Below, piece after piece: positions 9,201 to 18,010 of a stretch of DNA of 64,000 nt. Under the pieces are notes generated by a model. The model saw nothing but the letters and a program-made list of their open reading frames with translations, did no database searches and was not told where the DNA came from. Position 1 is the stretch's first letter; every line of letters starts with the position of its first letter. The position numbers were made by a program, and so were the translations under genes. The stretch is from Ensifer adhaerens (GTDB lineage: Bacteria; Pseudomonadota; Alphaproteobacteria; Rhizobiales; Rhizobiaceae): the NCBI RefSeq assembly GCF_002940685.1, contig NZ_PNFP01000002.1, positions 248,001 to 312,000 on the forward strand, given 5' to 3'.

Positions 9201-9229
9201 TTGAAAGCGGTGCGGGGGATACCTATAAC
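9201..9229 (+). promoter_or_regulatory. sigma-70 promoter of the hflK-hflC operon
   Basis: TTGAAA (9201-9206) and TATAAC (9224-9229) are separated by exactly 17 bases, a good match to the housekeeping consensus. The predicted transcription start (~9236) lies about 65 bases before the hflK start and well clear of folA. No competing elements are seen in the 156-base gap. Confidence 0.65.
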
Positions 9230-9301
9230 GGTTTCACATCATGAACGACCGTGCGGTGGCGCGGCCGTTCTGCGTGAGAAGTATTCAACAGAGAGGTTTT
9301 G

Positions 9302-10420
9302 ATGCCCTGGAGCAATCAGAATGGCGGCGGCGGTGGCCCATGGGGCGGCGGCGGCGGTGGCAATCAGGGAGGGCCCTGGGGCCAGGGGCCGAACCGGCCG
9401 CGCGGTGGCGGCAAGGGCGGCCCGCCGGATCTGGAAGAGATCATTCGCCGTGGCCAGGACCAGCTTAAGAACGTCGTTCCCGGCGGCTTCAACGGCGGCG
9501 TCTTCGCCATTGTCGGCCTGCTGATCGTCGGCTTCGTGCTGATCAATTCGATCTACACCGTCCAGCCGGACGAGCGTGGCGTCGAAATGCGCTTCGGCAA
9601 GCCGAAGGACGAGATCTCGATGCCGGGCCTGCACTATCATTTCTGGCCGTTCGAGACCGTCGAATTCGTCAAGATCACCGAGCAGCAGCAGAACATCGGC
9701 GGCCGCTCCAGCGGCCAGTCGAATTCCGGCCTGATGCTCACCGGCGACCAGAACATCGTCAACGTCCAGTTCTCGGTTCTCTATTCGGTCACCGACCCGA
9801 AGGCTTATCTCTTCAACGTCGAGAATCCGTCCGACACGCTGCAGCAGGTCGCCGAAAGCGCGATGCGCGAAGTCGTCGGCCGCCGTCCGGCACAGGACAT
9901 CTTCCGTGACAACCGTCAGGCGATCGCTGCCGACGTGAAGAGTACGATCCAGGCAACGATGGACACCTACGGTACCGGCGTTTCCGTCAACACGGTCGCG
10001 ATCGAGGACGCCGCACCGCCGCGCGAAGTGGCCGACGCGTTCGACGAAGTACAGCGCGCCGAGCAGGACGAGGACCGCTTCGTCGAAGAAGCGAACCAAT
10101 ATGCCAACCAGGTGCTCGGCAAGGCACGCGGTCAGGGCGCGCAGATCCGCGAAGAGGCAGCCGCCTACAAGGACCGCGTCGTCAAGGAAGCGCAGGGTGA
10201 GGCGCAACGCTTCGTCTCGGTCTATGACGAGTACTCCAAGGCACCTGACGTGACCCGCAAGCGTCTCTATCTCGAAACCATGCAGGGCGTTCTCGGCAAG
10301 TCGAAGAAGGTCATCATAGACGAGAAGAACGGGCAGGGCGTTCTGCCGTACCTGCCGCTGAACGAAATCGGCCGTCCGACCACGTCGGGTGCCGCAGCAG
10401 TGTCGGGAGCAGCCCAGTGA
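9302..10420 (+). CDS. hflK: FtsH protease modulator HflK
   Basis: 372 residues. The first ~50 residues are a cytoplasmic Gly/Asn/Pro-rich tail (WSNQNGGGGGPWGGG) typical of HflK; a single membrane segment follows around residues 60-80 (GGVFAIVGLLIVGFVLINSIY), then a periplasmic SPFH/band-7 domain (SVQPDERG-like entry VQPDERGVEMRFG) and a long charged helix (ANQYANQVLGKARGQGAQIREEAAAYKDRV). HflK and HflC form the ring that encloses and restrains the membrane protease FtsH. ATG 9302 follows AGAGAGG; a TTG one codon earlier is less likely. The stop overlaps the GTG start of hflC. Confidence 0.95.
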   Translation: MPWSNQNGGGGGPWGGGGGGNQGGPWGQGPNRPRGGGKGGPPDLEEIIRRGQDQLKNVVPGGFNGGVFAIVGLLIVGFVLINSIYTVQPDERGVEMRFGKPKDEISMPGLHYHFWPFETVEFVKITEQQQNIGGRSSGQSNSGLMLTGDQNIVNVQFSVLYSVTDPKAYLFNVENPSDTLQQVAESAMREVVGRRPAQDIFRDNRQAIAADVKSTIQATMDTYGTGVSVNTVAIEDAAPPREVADAFDEVQRAEQDEDRFVEEANQYANQVLGKARGQGAQIREEAAAYKDRVVKEAQGEAQRFVSVYDEYSKAPDVTRKRLYLETMQGVLGKSKKVIIDEKNGQGVLPYLPLNEIGRPTTSGAAAVSGAAQ

Positions 10421-11337
10421 TCAACAACCGTACCTCCGTTATCCTGATCCTGCTCGCCGTCGTCTTCGTCGGCATCTATTCCTCGGTCTTCGTCGTCAAC
10501 GAGCGCCAGCAGGCGATCGTTGTGCGCTTCGGTCAGATCAAGGACGTCAAGAGCGAGCCCGGCCTCTACTTCAAGCTGCCGTTTGCCTTCATGGATGCTG
10601 ACCGCGTGCAGTATGTCGAAGACCAGGCGCTGCGCTTCGACCTCGACAACATCCGCGTCCAGGTCTCGGGCGGCAAGTTCTATGAAGTCGACGCCTTCGT
10701 CGTCTACAAGATCTCCGATCCCCGTCGCTTCCGCGAAACGGTCTCGGGCGATCGCGATGCCGCTGAATCGCGCCTCAGGACCCGTCTCGACGCATCGCTG
10801 CGTCGCGTCTACGGTCTTCGTGGCTTCGAGGCCGCGCTCTCGGACGAGCGCGCGTCGATGATGCGTGAAGTGCGCGCCGACCTCAAGAACGATGCCGAGT
10901 CGCTCGGCCTCAACATCGAGGACGTCCGCATCCGTCGCACCGACCTGACGCAGGAAGTCTCGCAGCAGACCTACGACCGCATGAAGGCCGAGCGCCTGGC
11001 GGAAGCGGAACTCATCCGCGCCCGCGGTAACGAAGAAGGCCAGCGCCGCCGCGCGATTGCCGACCGCCAGGTCGTCGAGATCGTCGCCGACGCCCAGCGC
11101 GATTCGGAAATCCTGCGCGGTGAAGGCGAAGCCGAACGGACGAGGACCTTTGCCGACGCCTTTGCGCGCGATCCGAAGTTCTTCGAGTTCTATCGCTCGA
11201 TGAGCGCCTACACGCAGTCGATCGGCAGCCCGGACACGACGCTCGTTCTGTCGCCGCATTCGGAATTCTTCCGTTACTTCAATAATTCGGAAGGCACTGC
11301 GCCGGCTGAAGCACCTCAAGCAGCGACCGGAAACTAG
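10417..11337 (+). CDS. hflC: FtsH protease modulator HflC
   Basis: 306 residues starting with GTG in a GTGA overlap with the hflK stop, which implies translational coupling and equal stoichiometry. One N-terminal membrane helix (VILILLAVVFVGIYSSVFVV, 8-27) is followed by the SPFH domain (NERQQAIVVRFGQI, EPGLYFKLPF) and a helix with repeated Arg/Glu (RMKAERLAEAELIRARGNEEG). The end FFRYFNNS is characteristic of HflC. It forms the HflKC complex around FtsH at the inner membrane. Confidence 0.95.
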   Translation: MINNRTSVILILLAVVFVGIYSSVFVVNERQQAIVVRFGQIKDVKSEPGLYFKLPFAFMDADRVQYVEDQALRFDLDNIRVQVSGGKFYEVDAFVVYKISDPRRFRETVSGDRDAAESRLRTRLDASLRRVYGLRGFEAALSDERASMMREVRADLKNDAESLGLNIEDVRIRRTDLTQEVSQQTYDRMKAERLAEAELIRARGNEEGQRRRAIADRQVVEIVADAQRDSEILRGEGEAERTRTFADAFARDPKFFEFYRSMSAYTQSIGSPDTTLVLSPHSEFFRYFNNSEGTAPAEAPQAATGN

Positions 11338-11344
11338 GCGGGCG

Positions 11345-11530
11345 ATGTCAGACTTTCTGACAGGATTTGCTTTCTTCCTGATCATCGAGGGGCTGGTGTA
11401 CGCACTGGCCCCTTTGGTTTTGGTGGAAATGGCGAAGCGTTTGCCGTATGTCCCCGAACATCAGCTTCGACTGGCGGGGCTCGTTTCAGTGGCTGCCGGG
11501 GTCGGACTTGTATGGTTGCTTCGAGGATAA
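11345..11530 (+). CDS. DUF2065 family small membrane protein
   Basis: 61 residues with two predicted membrane helices: FLTGFAFFLIIEGLVYALAP (4-23) and LRLAGLVSVAAGVGLVWLLRG (41-61). This is DUF2065 (YjeT-like), which is commonly encoded right behind hflKC in proteobacteria. It starts seven bases after the hflC stop, so it belongs to the same operon. The function is unknown; position suggests a part in, or near, the HflKC-FtsH membrane assembly. Confidence 0.88.
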   Translation: MSDFLTGFAFFLIIEGLVYALAPLVLVEMAKRLPYVPEHQLRLAGLVSVAAGVGLVWLLRG

Positions 11531-11536
11531 TGCGAA

Positions 11537-11923
11537 ATGCCACGTAAACTGCTGATCCGCTTGGTCGATGCCGAATATGCCATCACCCGTCTCAACATCG
11601 GCTCCAGCATACCGGAATGGTTGCCGGGGCCCGGCTTCTGGACCGTGTCGAGCTCGCGCGAAGAAATGACGCTCGTCTGCCGCGCCGCGCGCGTGCCTTC
11701 CAGCGTCCAGAGTTCCCTCGGCTGGCGCTGCTTCCGGATCGAGCAGCACTTTGCCTTCGACGTGCCGGGTGTCCTTGCCTCGGTGCTTCAGCCGCTTTCG
11801 GATGCCGGCGTCGGCATCTTTGCCAACTCGACCTTCAGCACCGACTACATCTTCGTTGCCGGCTCCGACCTCGACAAGGCGGTACGCGCACTGAAAGAGC
11901 ATGGCCACGAACTGACGACCTGA
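11537..11923 (+). CDS. ACT domain-containing protein
   Basis: 128 residues. The C-terminal half (about 62-128: CFRIEQHFAFDVPGVLASVLQPLSDAGVGIFANSTFSTDYIFV) is an ACT-type ligand-binding domain, with a DVPGVLASV loop like those that bind amino acids. The N-terminal half resembles a second, diverged ACT-like unit, as in the CASTOR-type/DUF pairs. No enzyme domain is attached. It starts six bases after DUF2065 and so appears to be the last gene of the hflK operon before a hairpin. A small sensor or regulatory subunit is the likely role. Confidence 0.75.
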   Translation: MPRKLLIRLVDAEYAITRLNIGSSIPEWLPGPGFWTVSSSREEMTLVCRAARVPSSVQSSLGWRCFRIEQHFAFDVPGVLASVLQPLSDAGVGIFANSTFSTDYIFVAGSDLDKAVRALKEHGHELTT

Positions 11924-12224
11924 GCGGCCACGTCCTCCTTTTCATGAATGCGTGCCGGCATCTTTGAGACCTTTCGCGCCGTAGCGCGAAAGGATCAGGA
12001 AATCGTGTTTGGACGCTTCCGAATTCCGCCTTATCCTGCAGACAAGATCAGGTGTCGCGGGATCGATGAATTGTGTCGAGGATCGCGCCGCCCACGCGCC
12101 GCCACGGTTTCGACCGAGGCGAAAGTGTGCGAAATCAAAGTGCTATGGCGCAGGTGGGCCATAGGCAGGAGAGGTGGCGGCCAGAAGCGGTTGCCCGCTG
12201 AACAGCCAGAGGAGCTTAAGCGAA
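11924..12224. other. intergenic region with a strong hairpin, upstream of degP
   Basis: The main structure is a perfect inverted repeat at 11970-11993. The remainder presumably holds the degP promoter but no good consensus hexamers were found. No small gene with a ribosome binding site is convincing. Confidence 0.4.
11970..11993. terminator. 10-bp perfect hairpin after the ACT-domain gene
   Basis: CCTTTCGCGC and GCGCGAAAGG are exact complements separated by CGTA. The stem is stable, 46 bases after the ACT-domain gene, but no T-run follows on either strand, so it is either a factor-assisted terminator/processing stop or a REP-type palindrome. Confidence 0.5.
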
Positions 12225-13742
12225 TTGTCCACGCGAACGAAATCCCGAGCTCACTCGCTTGGCACCACCCTGGGCGTTCTGGCGCTCGCAGGCACGCTCG
12301 CTTTCAGCAGCACGGCGCTTGCCCAGAACACGGCGATCCGTCCGCCGACCAATGGCCCGGCCTCCGTTGCCGATCTTGCCGCAGGCCTGCTTGACGCCGT
12401 CGTCAACATCGCGACCTCGCAGAAGGTCAAGAACGACGACGACGCGCCGGCGCCGCAGGTGCCGGAGGGATCGCCCTACCAGCCCTATTTCGACGAATTC
12501 TTCAAGGGCCAGCGCGACCAGAGCAACCGCCAGCGCACGGTCGAATCGCTCGGCTCCGGCTTCGTCATCGACCCGACAGGCTTCATCGTCACCAACAACC
12601 ACGTGATCGAGGGCGCCGACGACATCGAGATCAACTTCGCCAATGGCAGCAAGCTGAAGGCCAAGCTCGTCGGCAAGGACACCAAGACCGATCTAGCGGT
12701 GCTGAAGGTCGAGCCGAAGGCGCCGCTGAAGGCCGTGCCTTTCGGCGATTCCCGCAAGATGCGCATCGGCGACTGGGTGATGGCGATCGGCAACCCGTTC
12801 GGCCTTGGTGGCTCGGTCTCCGTCGGCATCATCTCGGCGCGTGGCCGCAACATCAATGCCGGCCCCTATGACAACTTCATCCAGACCGACGCGGCGATCA
12901 ACCGCGGCAACTCCGGCGGGCCGCTGTTCAACATGGCCGGCGAAGTCATCGGCATCAACACGGCGATCATCTCGCCGACGGGCGGCTCGATCGGCATCGG
13001 TTTCTCGGTGCCGACGGAGCTTGCCGCCAATGTGGTGCTGCAGCTCAAGGACTTCGGCGAGACCCGGCGCGGCTGGCTCGGCGTGCGCATCCAGCCGGTG
13101 ACCGACGACATCGCCGAGAGCCTGAAGATGGAGGCGCCGCGGGGTGCGCTCGTTTCCGGCATCATCGAAGGCGGACCGATCGCCCATGAGGAAATCAAGG
13201 CCGGCGACGTGATCGTCAAGTTTGACGGCCGCGACATCGGCGAGATGCGCGACCTGCCGCGCGCGGTTGCCGAAAGCCCCGTGGGCAAGGCGGTCGACGT
13301 GGTGGTGATCCGCGACGGCAAGGAACAGACGGTCAAGGTGACACTCGGGCGTCTCGAGGATGGCCAGCTTGCAAGCGCGCCGGCAGCAACCGGCGAAGAC
13401 CAGCCGAAGGCGGACAAGCCGGAGGCAGCACCGCTTCCTGCGACCGACGTCGTGCTCGGCATGAAGCTTTCGACGCTCAACGAAGAGGCGCGCAAGAAAT
13501 ACGGCATCGACGAGGGTGTGGATGGCGTTGTCATCACCGAGGTCGCTCCGAACTCTGTGGCGGCCGAACGGCGGGTGGAACCCGGCGACGTCATTGTCGA
13601 GGTCAGCCAGGAGGCGATGGGTACGCCCGACGACGTGGCCGACCGGGTCGAGGAGCTGAAATCCAGCGGCCGGCACAATGCGCAGCTGTTGCTCGCCAAC
13701 AAGACCGGCGAGCTGCGCTTCGTGACGGTCAGGGTGGATTAG
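12225..13742 (+). CDS. degP: Do-like periplasmic serine protease/chaperone (DegP/HtrA family)
   Basis: 505 residues from TTG 12225, chosen because AGAGGAG lies ten bases upstream and the protein then starts directly with a signal peptide (STRTKSRAHSLGTTLGVLALAG, cleavage near ALAQN). A GTG at 12174 would add 17 unlikely residues. The trypsin-like domain has the triad H126 (NNHVIEG), D156 (TDLAVLKV) and S230 (GNSGGPLF). Two PDZ domains follow: RGWLGVRIQPV from ~285 and VLGMKLSTL from ~420. It degrades or refolds damaged envelope proteins. It follows the hflKC genes on the same strand, forming a membrane protein quality-control block. Confidence 0.93.
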   Translation: MSTRTKSRAHSLGTTLGVLALAGTLAFSSTALAQNTAIRPPTNGPASVADLAAGLLDAVVNIATSQKVKNDDDAPAPQVPEGSPYQPYFDEFFKGQRDQSNRQRTVESLGSGFVIDPTGFIVTNNHVIEGADDIEINFANGSKLKAKLVGKDTKTDLAVLKVEPKAPLKAVPFGDSRKMRIGDWVMAIGNPFGLGGSVSVGIISARGRNINAGPYDNFIQTDAAINRGNSGGPLFNMAGEVIGINTAIISPTGGSIGIGFSVPTELAANVVLQLKDFGETRRGWLGVRIQPVTDDIAESLKMEAPRGALVSGIIEGGPIAHEEIKAGDVIVKFDGRDIGEMRDLPRAVAESPVGKAVDVVVIRDGKEQTVKVTLGRLEDGQLASAPAATGEDQPKADKPEAAPLPATDVVLGMKLSTLNEEARKKYGIDEGVDGVVITEVAPNSVAAERRVEPGDVIVEVSQEAMGTPDDVADRVEELKSSGRHNAQLLLANKTGELRFVTVRVD

Positions 13743-13957
13743 GGCGCATTGCACCTTTCCTGATCCTGCGGTCGCGGCAGTGAAATCGGTGTCGCGACGC
13801 CGCCTTGCTCGGAAGGCGATTGCCTGAATCTTTTCAAGGCTATCGCCTGCGGGGCTCAGAAGCCGAATCCGTTTCTTCAGGTTTTGATTCAGGCGCCGGC
13901 TTCTGCCGCTCTTGCCAAGGGATGGGTGCGCGCGGCCGCCGCTCATCCCGCTGCCGC

Positions 13958-13983
13958 GACCTTCTCCCGCAGGCGGGCAGAAG
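13958..13983. repeat. REP-like palindrome (diverged copy)
   Basis: CCTTCTCCCGC-AG-GCGGGCAGAAGG forms an almost perfect stem. It is a diverged member of the short palindrome family described at 33955-34190 and 63049-63351. Confidence 0.6.
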
Positions 13984-14078
13984 GGACATTGCCGCAGCCG
14001 CTCGCGATCCTGCCGCAGCCTCCCCATTTTTCCGTCGCCGAACGGAATTCAGGACGATGGAAAGCCGTGTCTCGCGCT

Positions 14079-14117
14079 CCCTCTCCCCGCGGGCGGGGAG
14101 AGGGCCAGGGTGAGGGG
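14079..14117. repeat. REP-like palindrome
   Basis: CCCTCTCCCCGCGGGCGGGGAGAGGG followed by CCAGGGTGAGGGG. The tail is the reverse complement of the CCCCTCACCC lead seen at 35421, so this copy is in the opposite orientation to that one. Confidence 0.75.
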
Positions 14118-14362
14118 AAAAGCTTGGGAGACATGTGGGAACCGCCCGCACCGGAATTGGCATCAGATCTCATGGCTCGGGCAGGCTGCCACGCGCGGGT
14201 GTGGCCTGCGCACCGGCTGGAAGGTCGCCAGCCGCAGCGCTTCGAACAGGATTTCGATGATCGCAAGCATGGCTGCACCTCCTTTCTGACCGCCATTTCA
14301 CTCCACTTGCCGGCACCCCTCAAACGAGTTTACAGTCATTTTCGGATAACTTGAGGTTATGC

Positions 14363-15265
14363 ATGAAGCGCGGCCGGCTGCCCCTGACAGCGTTGCGGAG
14401 TTTCGAGGCGGCCGGGCGGCTGGAGAGTTTCACGCTGGCTGCATCGGAGCTTTTCGTCTCGCAGGCGGCCATCAGCCGGCAGGTGCGCGAACTCGAGGAG
14501 TTGATCGGCCGACCACTGTTTGAAAGGCTCCACCGCGGCGTGCGGCTGACGGACGATGGCCAGGCGCTGCTCGGCACGCTGACTGCCGCCTTCGACATGG
14601 TCGGCGAAGGCCTGGATGCGCTCTCGGGGCGGCGCCAGTCGCAGACGCTGAAGGTCAGCGCCGAACCGTCCTTTGCCGGCTGCTGGCTGGTGCCGCATCT
14701 GCAGGAATTTCAGCAGGCGCATCCGGAGATCGATCTGGTGATCGATGCGGAGTCGCGGCTCGCCGAATTCCGCGGCGGAGACGCCGATATCGCCATCCGC
14801 CACAGCCTTACCGCCCGCTCCTGGCCACGGGTGGAGACGCGGCCCCTGGCCGAGGTGGAAATGGTTCCGGTGATCGCGCCGCCGCTCGCCGCCGCCGGGC
14901 GGCCACTTCATCGGCCTGACGACCTGTTGCAGCATCCCTTGCTGCACGAGGACAACCGTGCGCTCTGGGAGCAGTGGTTTTCGGCCGCCGGCTCTCCGCC
15001 GGTCAAGCTTGCGCGCGGCGCCATCTTCGCCGACGGCTCGATGGTGCTGCAGGCGACGCTGCGCGGCAGCGGCGTCGGCCTGATCGACCGCGATCACGCC
15101 CGCGACGACATTATCGCCGGCCGGCTGATCCAGCCCTTCGATGTCTCGGTACCCTATGGCGCCTTCTTCCTCGTCGCCCGGCGTTTCGAGGCGCTCTCGG
15201 ATGCGGCGAAGGCCTTTGTTGGCTGGATCGAACGGAGCTACCCGGGGGCGGGGCGGGCCAGTTGA
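14363..15265 (+). CDS. LysR-family transcriptional regulator (GcvA-like)
   Basis: 300 residues. The winged helix-turn-helix is at 8-68 (LPLTALRSFEAAGRLESFTLAASELFVSQAAISRQVRELE), with the PLTALR start typical of the GcvA/AmpR branch, followed by the substrate-binding domain (LKVSAEPSFAGCWLVPHL from ~95; GSGVGLIDRDHA near 235). ATG 14363 follows TTGAGG. The nearest downstream gene is a convergent flagellin and no divergent target is adjacent, so the regulon cannot be read. Confidence 0.9.
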   Translation: MKRGRLPLTALRSFEAAGRLESFTLAASELFVSQAAISRQVRELEELIGRPLFERLHRGVRLTDDGQALLGTLTAAFDMVGEGLDALSGRRQSQTLKVSAEPSFAGCWLVPHLQEFQQAHPEIDLVIDAESRLAEFRGGDADIAIRHSLTARSWPRVETRPLAEVEMVPVIAPPLAAAGRPLHRPDDLLQHPLLHEDNRALWEQWFSAAGSPPVKLARGAIFADGSMVLQATLRGSGVGLIDRDHARDDIIAGRLIQPFDVSVPYGAFFLVARRFEALSDAAKAFVGWIERSYPGAGRAS

Positions 15266-15341
15266 CGACGCGGCACATGCCCGTTGCACTGCCACTGCCA
15301 CTGCGACGGTCCGCGCATGAGCACGGGTACCGTCAGATCCG

Positions 15342-16409
15342 TCAGCGGAACAGTTGCAAGATCGCCTGCGGCGTCGTGTTGGCAATCTGCAGCGCCTGAA
15401 TGCCCAGTTGCTCCTGCGCCTGGAGTGCCTTCAGTCGGGTCGACGTCTCGTTCATGTCGGCATCAACCAACTGCCCGACACCTTTTTCGAGGGCGTCGGA
15501 ACGCTTCTGGTTGAACGCGTCATAGGCTTTTAGGCTTGACGTGAATGCGCCGATCGTTGCCATGCGATCGACGAGCCGTTCGATTGTGCCGTCAAGCGAC
15601 GATATGGCCTCGTCGTAACGTGATGCGCGAAGGGCGGGATCATTCTGGACGTTGAACTCGATGGTCGCGAGCAAAGATGTGCTTGGTCCGAGCGGTTCTG
15701 TTTGTCCAATGCCGGGATAGAGATGGTACTTCAGCGGAGGCAGCGAGTAATAGTGGCCGGGATAGGTAATCGCCGCGTCGAGTAACCCCATCGTCCCGAG
15801 GGCGCCGGCCGGAAAGTTCTGCAGATTGGCGTTATAGAGTGTCGTGTCGGCCCGATCGATACGGGCGGTCTGAACGGCGCCGTCCGCGTATCCGACGACA
15901 AAATCGAGATGCGAGTAGCTTGTCTCTGTATCGTCGTAAGAGTTCACGAGCAGGTTGACGCCGTTGAAGCTCGAGGACTTGGCAATGGTCCACGTGGCGG
16001 CCGCGTGCTGGTCGATTTCCGCGTCGATCTTGGCGAGCGTGCTGCCTTCGAAAGCCCGCAGGAAGTCGCTGAAGCTCAAGGGGGCGCCGTTTGATGTACT
16101 GAGCGGCAGATCGCGCGCGGTGATGAGATTGTTCTTGAGCGCTTCTAGATGCGTTCGCACGCCGTCCATGCCCTGGTATGCGGTGTCGAGAATTGCCTGG
16201 CCGATTGCGATGCTGTCGCCGACGGCCGATAGCGCCTTGTTGTCCGATCGCATGGTTGTTGCGATCGACCAATAGGCCGCGTTGTCGGACGCCCTGTTGA
16301 CGCGCAAACCGGTGGCGAACTGATCCTGAACTCTGACCATGTCGGAATTGATCGACCGCAATGTGTGGAGCGCAGATATCGCCCCAGCGTTCGTAAGAAT
16401 GCTGGACAT
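15342..16409 (-). CDS. flagellin (orphan copy)
   Basis: 355 residues with both conserved flagellin ends: N-terminal D0/D1 helices (SSILTNAGAISALHTLRSIN, QFATGLRVNRASDNAAYWSIATTMRSD) and C-terminal D1/D0 helices (NETSTRLKALQAQEQLGIQALQIANTTPQAILQLF). The central variable region is short and unlike that of typical rhizobial flagellins. No other flagellar or chemotaxis genes occur in the window. It may be a minor filament subunit or a secreted flagellin-like protein. The ribosome site upstream of ATG 16409 is weak, and an A/T-rich gap precedes it. Confidence 0.88.
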   Translation of the reverse strand: MSSILTNAGAISALHTLRSINSDMVRVQDQFATGLRVNRASDNAAYWSIATTMRSDNKALSAVGDSIAIGQAILDTAYQGMDGVRTHLEALKNNLITARDLPLSTSNGAPLSFSDFLRAFEGSTLAKIDAEIDQHAAATWTIAKSSSFNGVNLLVNSYDDTETSYSHLDFVVGYADGAVQTARIDRADTTLYNANLQNFPAGALGTMGLLDAAITYPGHYYSLPPLKYHLYPGIGQTEPLGPSTSLLATIEFNVQNDPALRASRYDEAISSLDGTIERLVDRMATIGAFTSSLKAYDAFNQKRSDALEKGVGQLVDADMNETSTRLKALQAQEQLGIQALQIANTTPQAILQLFR

Positions 16410-16559
16410 TATGAAACTCTAAATCAGGGAAGGTGCCCTTCATGGGCGAATGGAGCAGGGCATTTCAACCATAAATCTGGTTAACAAACTATGGTTAATC
16501 TCTGTCATTCGCGCCGAGAAGGAGGCGGCGACGGGATGCGGGCGCCGCCGGGCTTCGAC

Positions 16560-17126
16560 CTAGGGGAGCCGGTGCGTTTCCCATTCCCCGGCGCTGATCG
16601 CATAAAGCACGTGTCTCACCAGCGCCGGCTGGTCGGTTGGCACACGCGGATGGTCGAAATCGCGGCTCGGATCGCGGCGCATGCCGAGCCGCTGCATCAC
16701 CGCGGTCGAGCGGGTATTGGCCGCGACGGCGAAGGAGACGACCTCCCTCAACCCCTTTTCCTCAAAGCCGTAGCGCAGCAGGTCTGAGGCTGCTTCGGTG
16801 ATGTAGCCCTTGCCCCAGTAGGGTGGGGCCAGTCGCCAGCCGATTTCGACCGTTCCTTTGGGCAGGTGCGGTTCCAGATCCGTGAGCGCCAGGCCACAGA
16901 AGCCGATCGGCCGGTCGTCGCCCTTGAGTGCCACGGCGAAGAAGCCGAAGCCGGTTTCGGCGATGCCCTTGCCGACGCGGTCGAACAGCGCGTCCGATTC
17001 CGCGCGGCTGCGGCGGAAGGGAAAGAATTCCATCACCGTGGGATCGCTGTTGATCGCGAAGAAGAGATCGCGATCGCTTTCCTTCCAGGCGCGAATGCGC
17101 AGCCGCTCGGTCTCGCAGATGATCAT
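16560..17126 (-). CDS. GNAT-family N-acetyltransferase (RimJ/RimL type)
   Basis: 188 residues. It has the GNAT fold: ETERLRIRAWKESD at the start, IGFCGLALTD and KGTVEIGWRLAPPYWGKGYITEAASDLLRYGF, which includes the acetyl-CoA-binding loop, then NTRSTAVMQRLGM, the usual RimJ/L-type helix. The ATG at 17126 overlaps the serB stop (ATGA), so it is probably translated from the serB message. The acceptor substrate is unknown. A longer open frame through this position is only read-through of the serB region in another frame. Confidence 0.88.
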   Translation of the reverse strand: MIICETERLRIRAWKESDRDLFFAINSDPTVMEFFPFRRSRAESDALFDRVGKGIAETGFGFFAVALKGDDRPIGFCGLALTDLEPHLPKGTVEIGWRLAPPYWGKGYITEAASDLLRYGFEEKGLREVVSFAVAANTRSTAVMQRLGMRRDPSRDFDHPRVPTDQPALVRHVLYAISAGEWETHRLP

Positions 17127-18010
17127 CCGACGAAATCCGTCTTGCGGTAGCCCTGGAGATAGAGAAGGGCGGTGAGGTCGCCGTGGTCGATGCGGACCTT
17201 CGCCTGCTCGGCGACGACGGGCTTTGCGTGCAGCGCAACGCCGGTGCCGGCAAGCTGGATCATGCCGAGATCGTTGGCGCCGTCGCCGACGGCAAGAGCC
17301 TCGTCCGTCGCGATACCGAGGCGGCCGGCGATATCGATGAGGGCGTCGACCTTGGCCTGCTTGCCGAGAATGGGGGAGGCCACTTCGCCCGAGAGGATGC
17401 CATCCTCCGCTAGCAGCGTATTGGCGCGGTTCTCGTCGAAGCCGAGCATCTCGGCGATCGGGCCGGTAAAGACGGTGAAACCGCCGGAGACGAGCGCGGT
17501 GTAATGCCCCTTGCTCTTCATCGTCGCGATCAGCTGCTTGCCGCCCGGCGTCAGCGTGATGCGCTTGGAAATCACCTCGTCGACGACACCAAGCGGCAGG
17601 CCCTTCAGAAGGGCCACGCGTTCGATCAGCGCCGGCTCGAAGGCAATCTCGCCGTTCATGGCGCGGGCGGTGATTGCGGCGACCTTGTCCTTGAGGCCGA
17701 CTTCGGCGGCCAGTTCGTCGATGCATTCCTGGCCGATCATGGTCGAATCCATGTCGGCGATCAAAAGCCTCTTGCGGCGGCTTTCGGCGTCCTGCACGGC
17801 GACGTCGATTGCGGCGTTTCCGATCACACCGCGCAGCAGGGCTTCTGCGGCATCCGGGTCGGTGCCGTCGACAAGCGCGATGTCGCAGGCGACGCCATCG
17901 GCGAGCCAGTAGAGGCCGGATGCCTTGACGGCGTCTGCCGCGGCTTCCGCGAGTGCTGGCGTCAGAACAGGATTTGACGGATTGGCGATAAGCGTGGCAA
18001 CGAGAGCCAT
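17123..18010 (-). CDS. serB: phosphoserine phosphatase
   Basis: 295 residues from MALVATLIANPSNPVL. It catalyses the last step of serine synthesis. HAD-family motifs: I, LLIADMDSTMIGQE with D86 and D88; II, ALVSGGFTVF; conserved Lys in ILGKQAKVD; and III, VGDGANDLGMIQLAG near 245. The N-terminal ~75 residues are the ACT-like lead domain of SerB. The stop overlaps the acetyltransferase start and the start codon overlaps that of divergent miaA (CCATGG), so serB has no private upstream spacer. Confidence 0.96.
   Translation of the reverse strand: MALVATLIANPSNPVLTPALAEAAADAVKASGLYWLADGVACDIALVDGTDPDAAEALLRGVIGNAAIDVAVQDAESRRKRLLIADMDSTMIGQECIDELAAEVGLKDKVAAITARAMNGEIAFEPALIERVALLKGLPLGVVDEVISKRITLTPGGKQLIATMKSKGHYTALVSGGFTVFTGPIAEMLGFDENRANTLLAEDGILSGEVASPILGKQAKVDALIDIAGRLGIATDEALAVGDGANDLGMIQLAGTGVALHAKPVVAEQAKVRIDHGDLTALLYLQGYRKTDFVG

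Larger units (their letters stand above)
13743..14362. other. intergenic region with two REP-like palindromes
   Basis: 620 bases between degP and a LysR gene. Two palindromes (13958-13983 and 14079-14117) belong to the repeat family found four more times in this window. Frames on both strands are open but have rhizobial-repeat composition and no homology I recognise; I do not call a gene. Confidence 0.6.

Noticed and set aside
9241-9301. ATG 9241 as start of a leader peptide before hflK
   Set aside because: The frame runs on into hflK out of frame with no stop nearby and no ribosome site; the promoter alone explains the gap.
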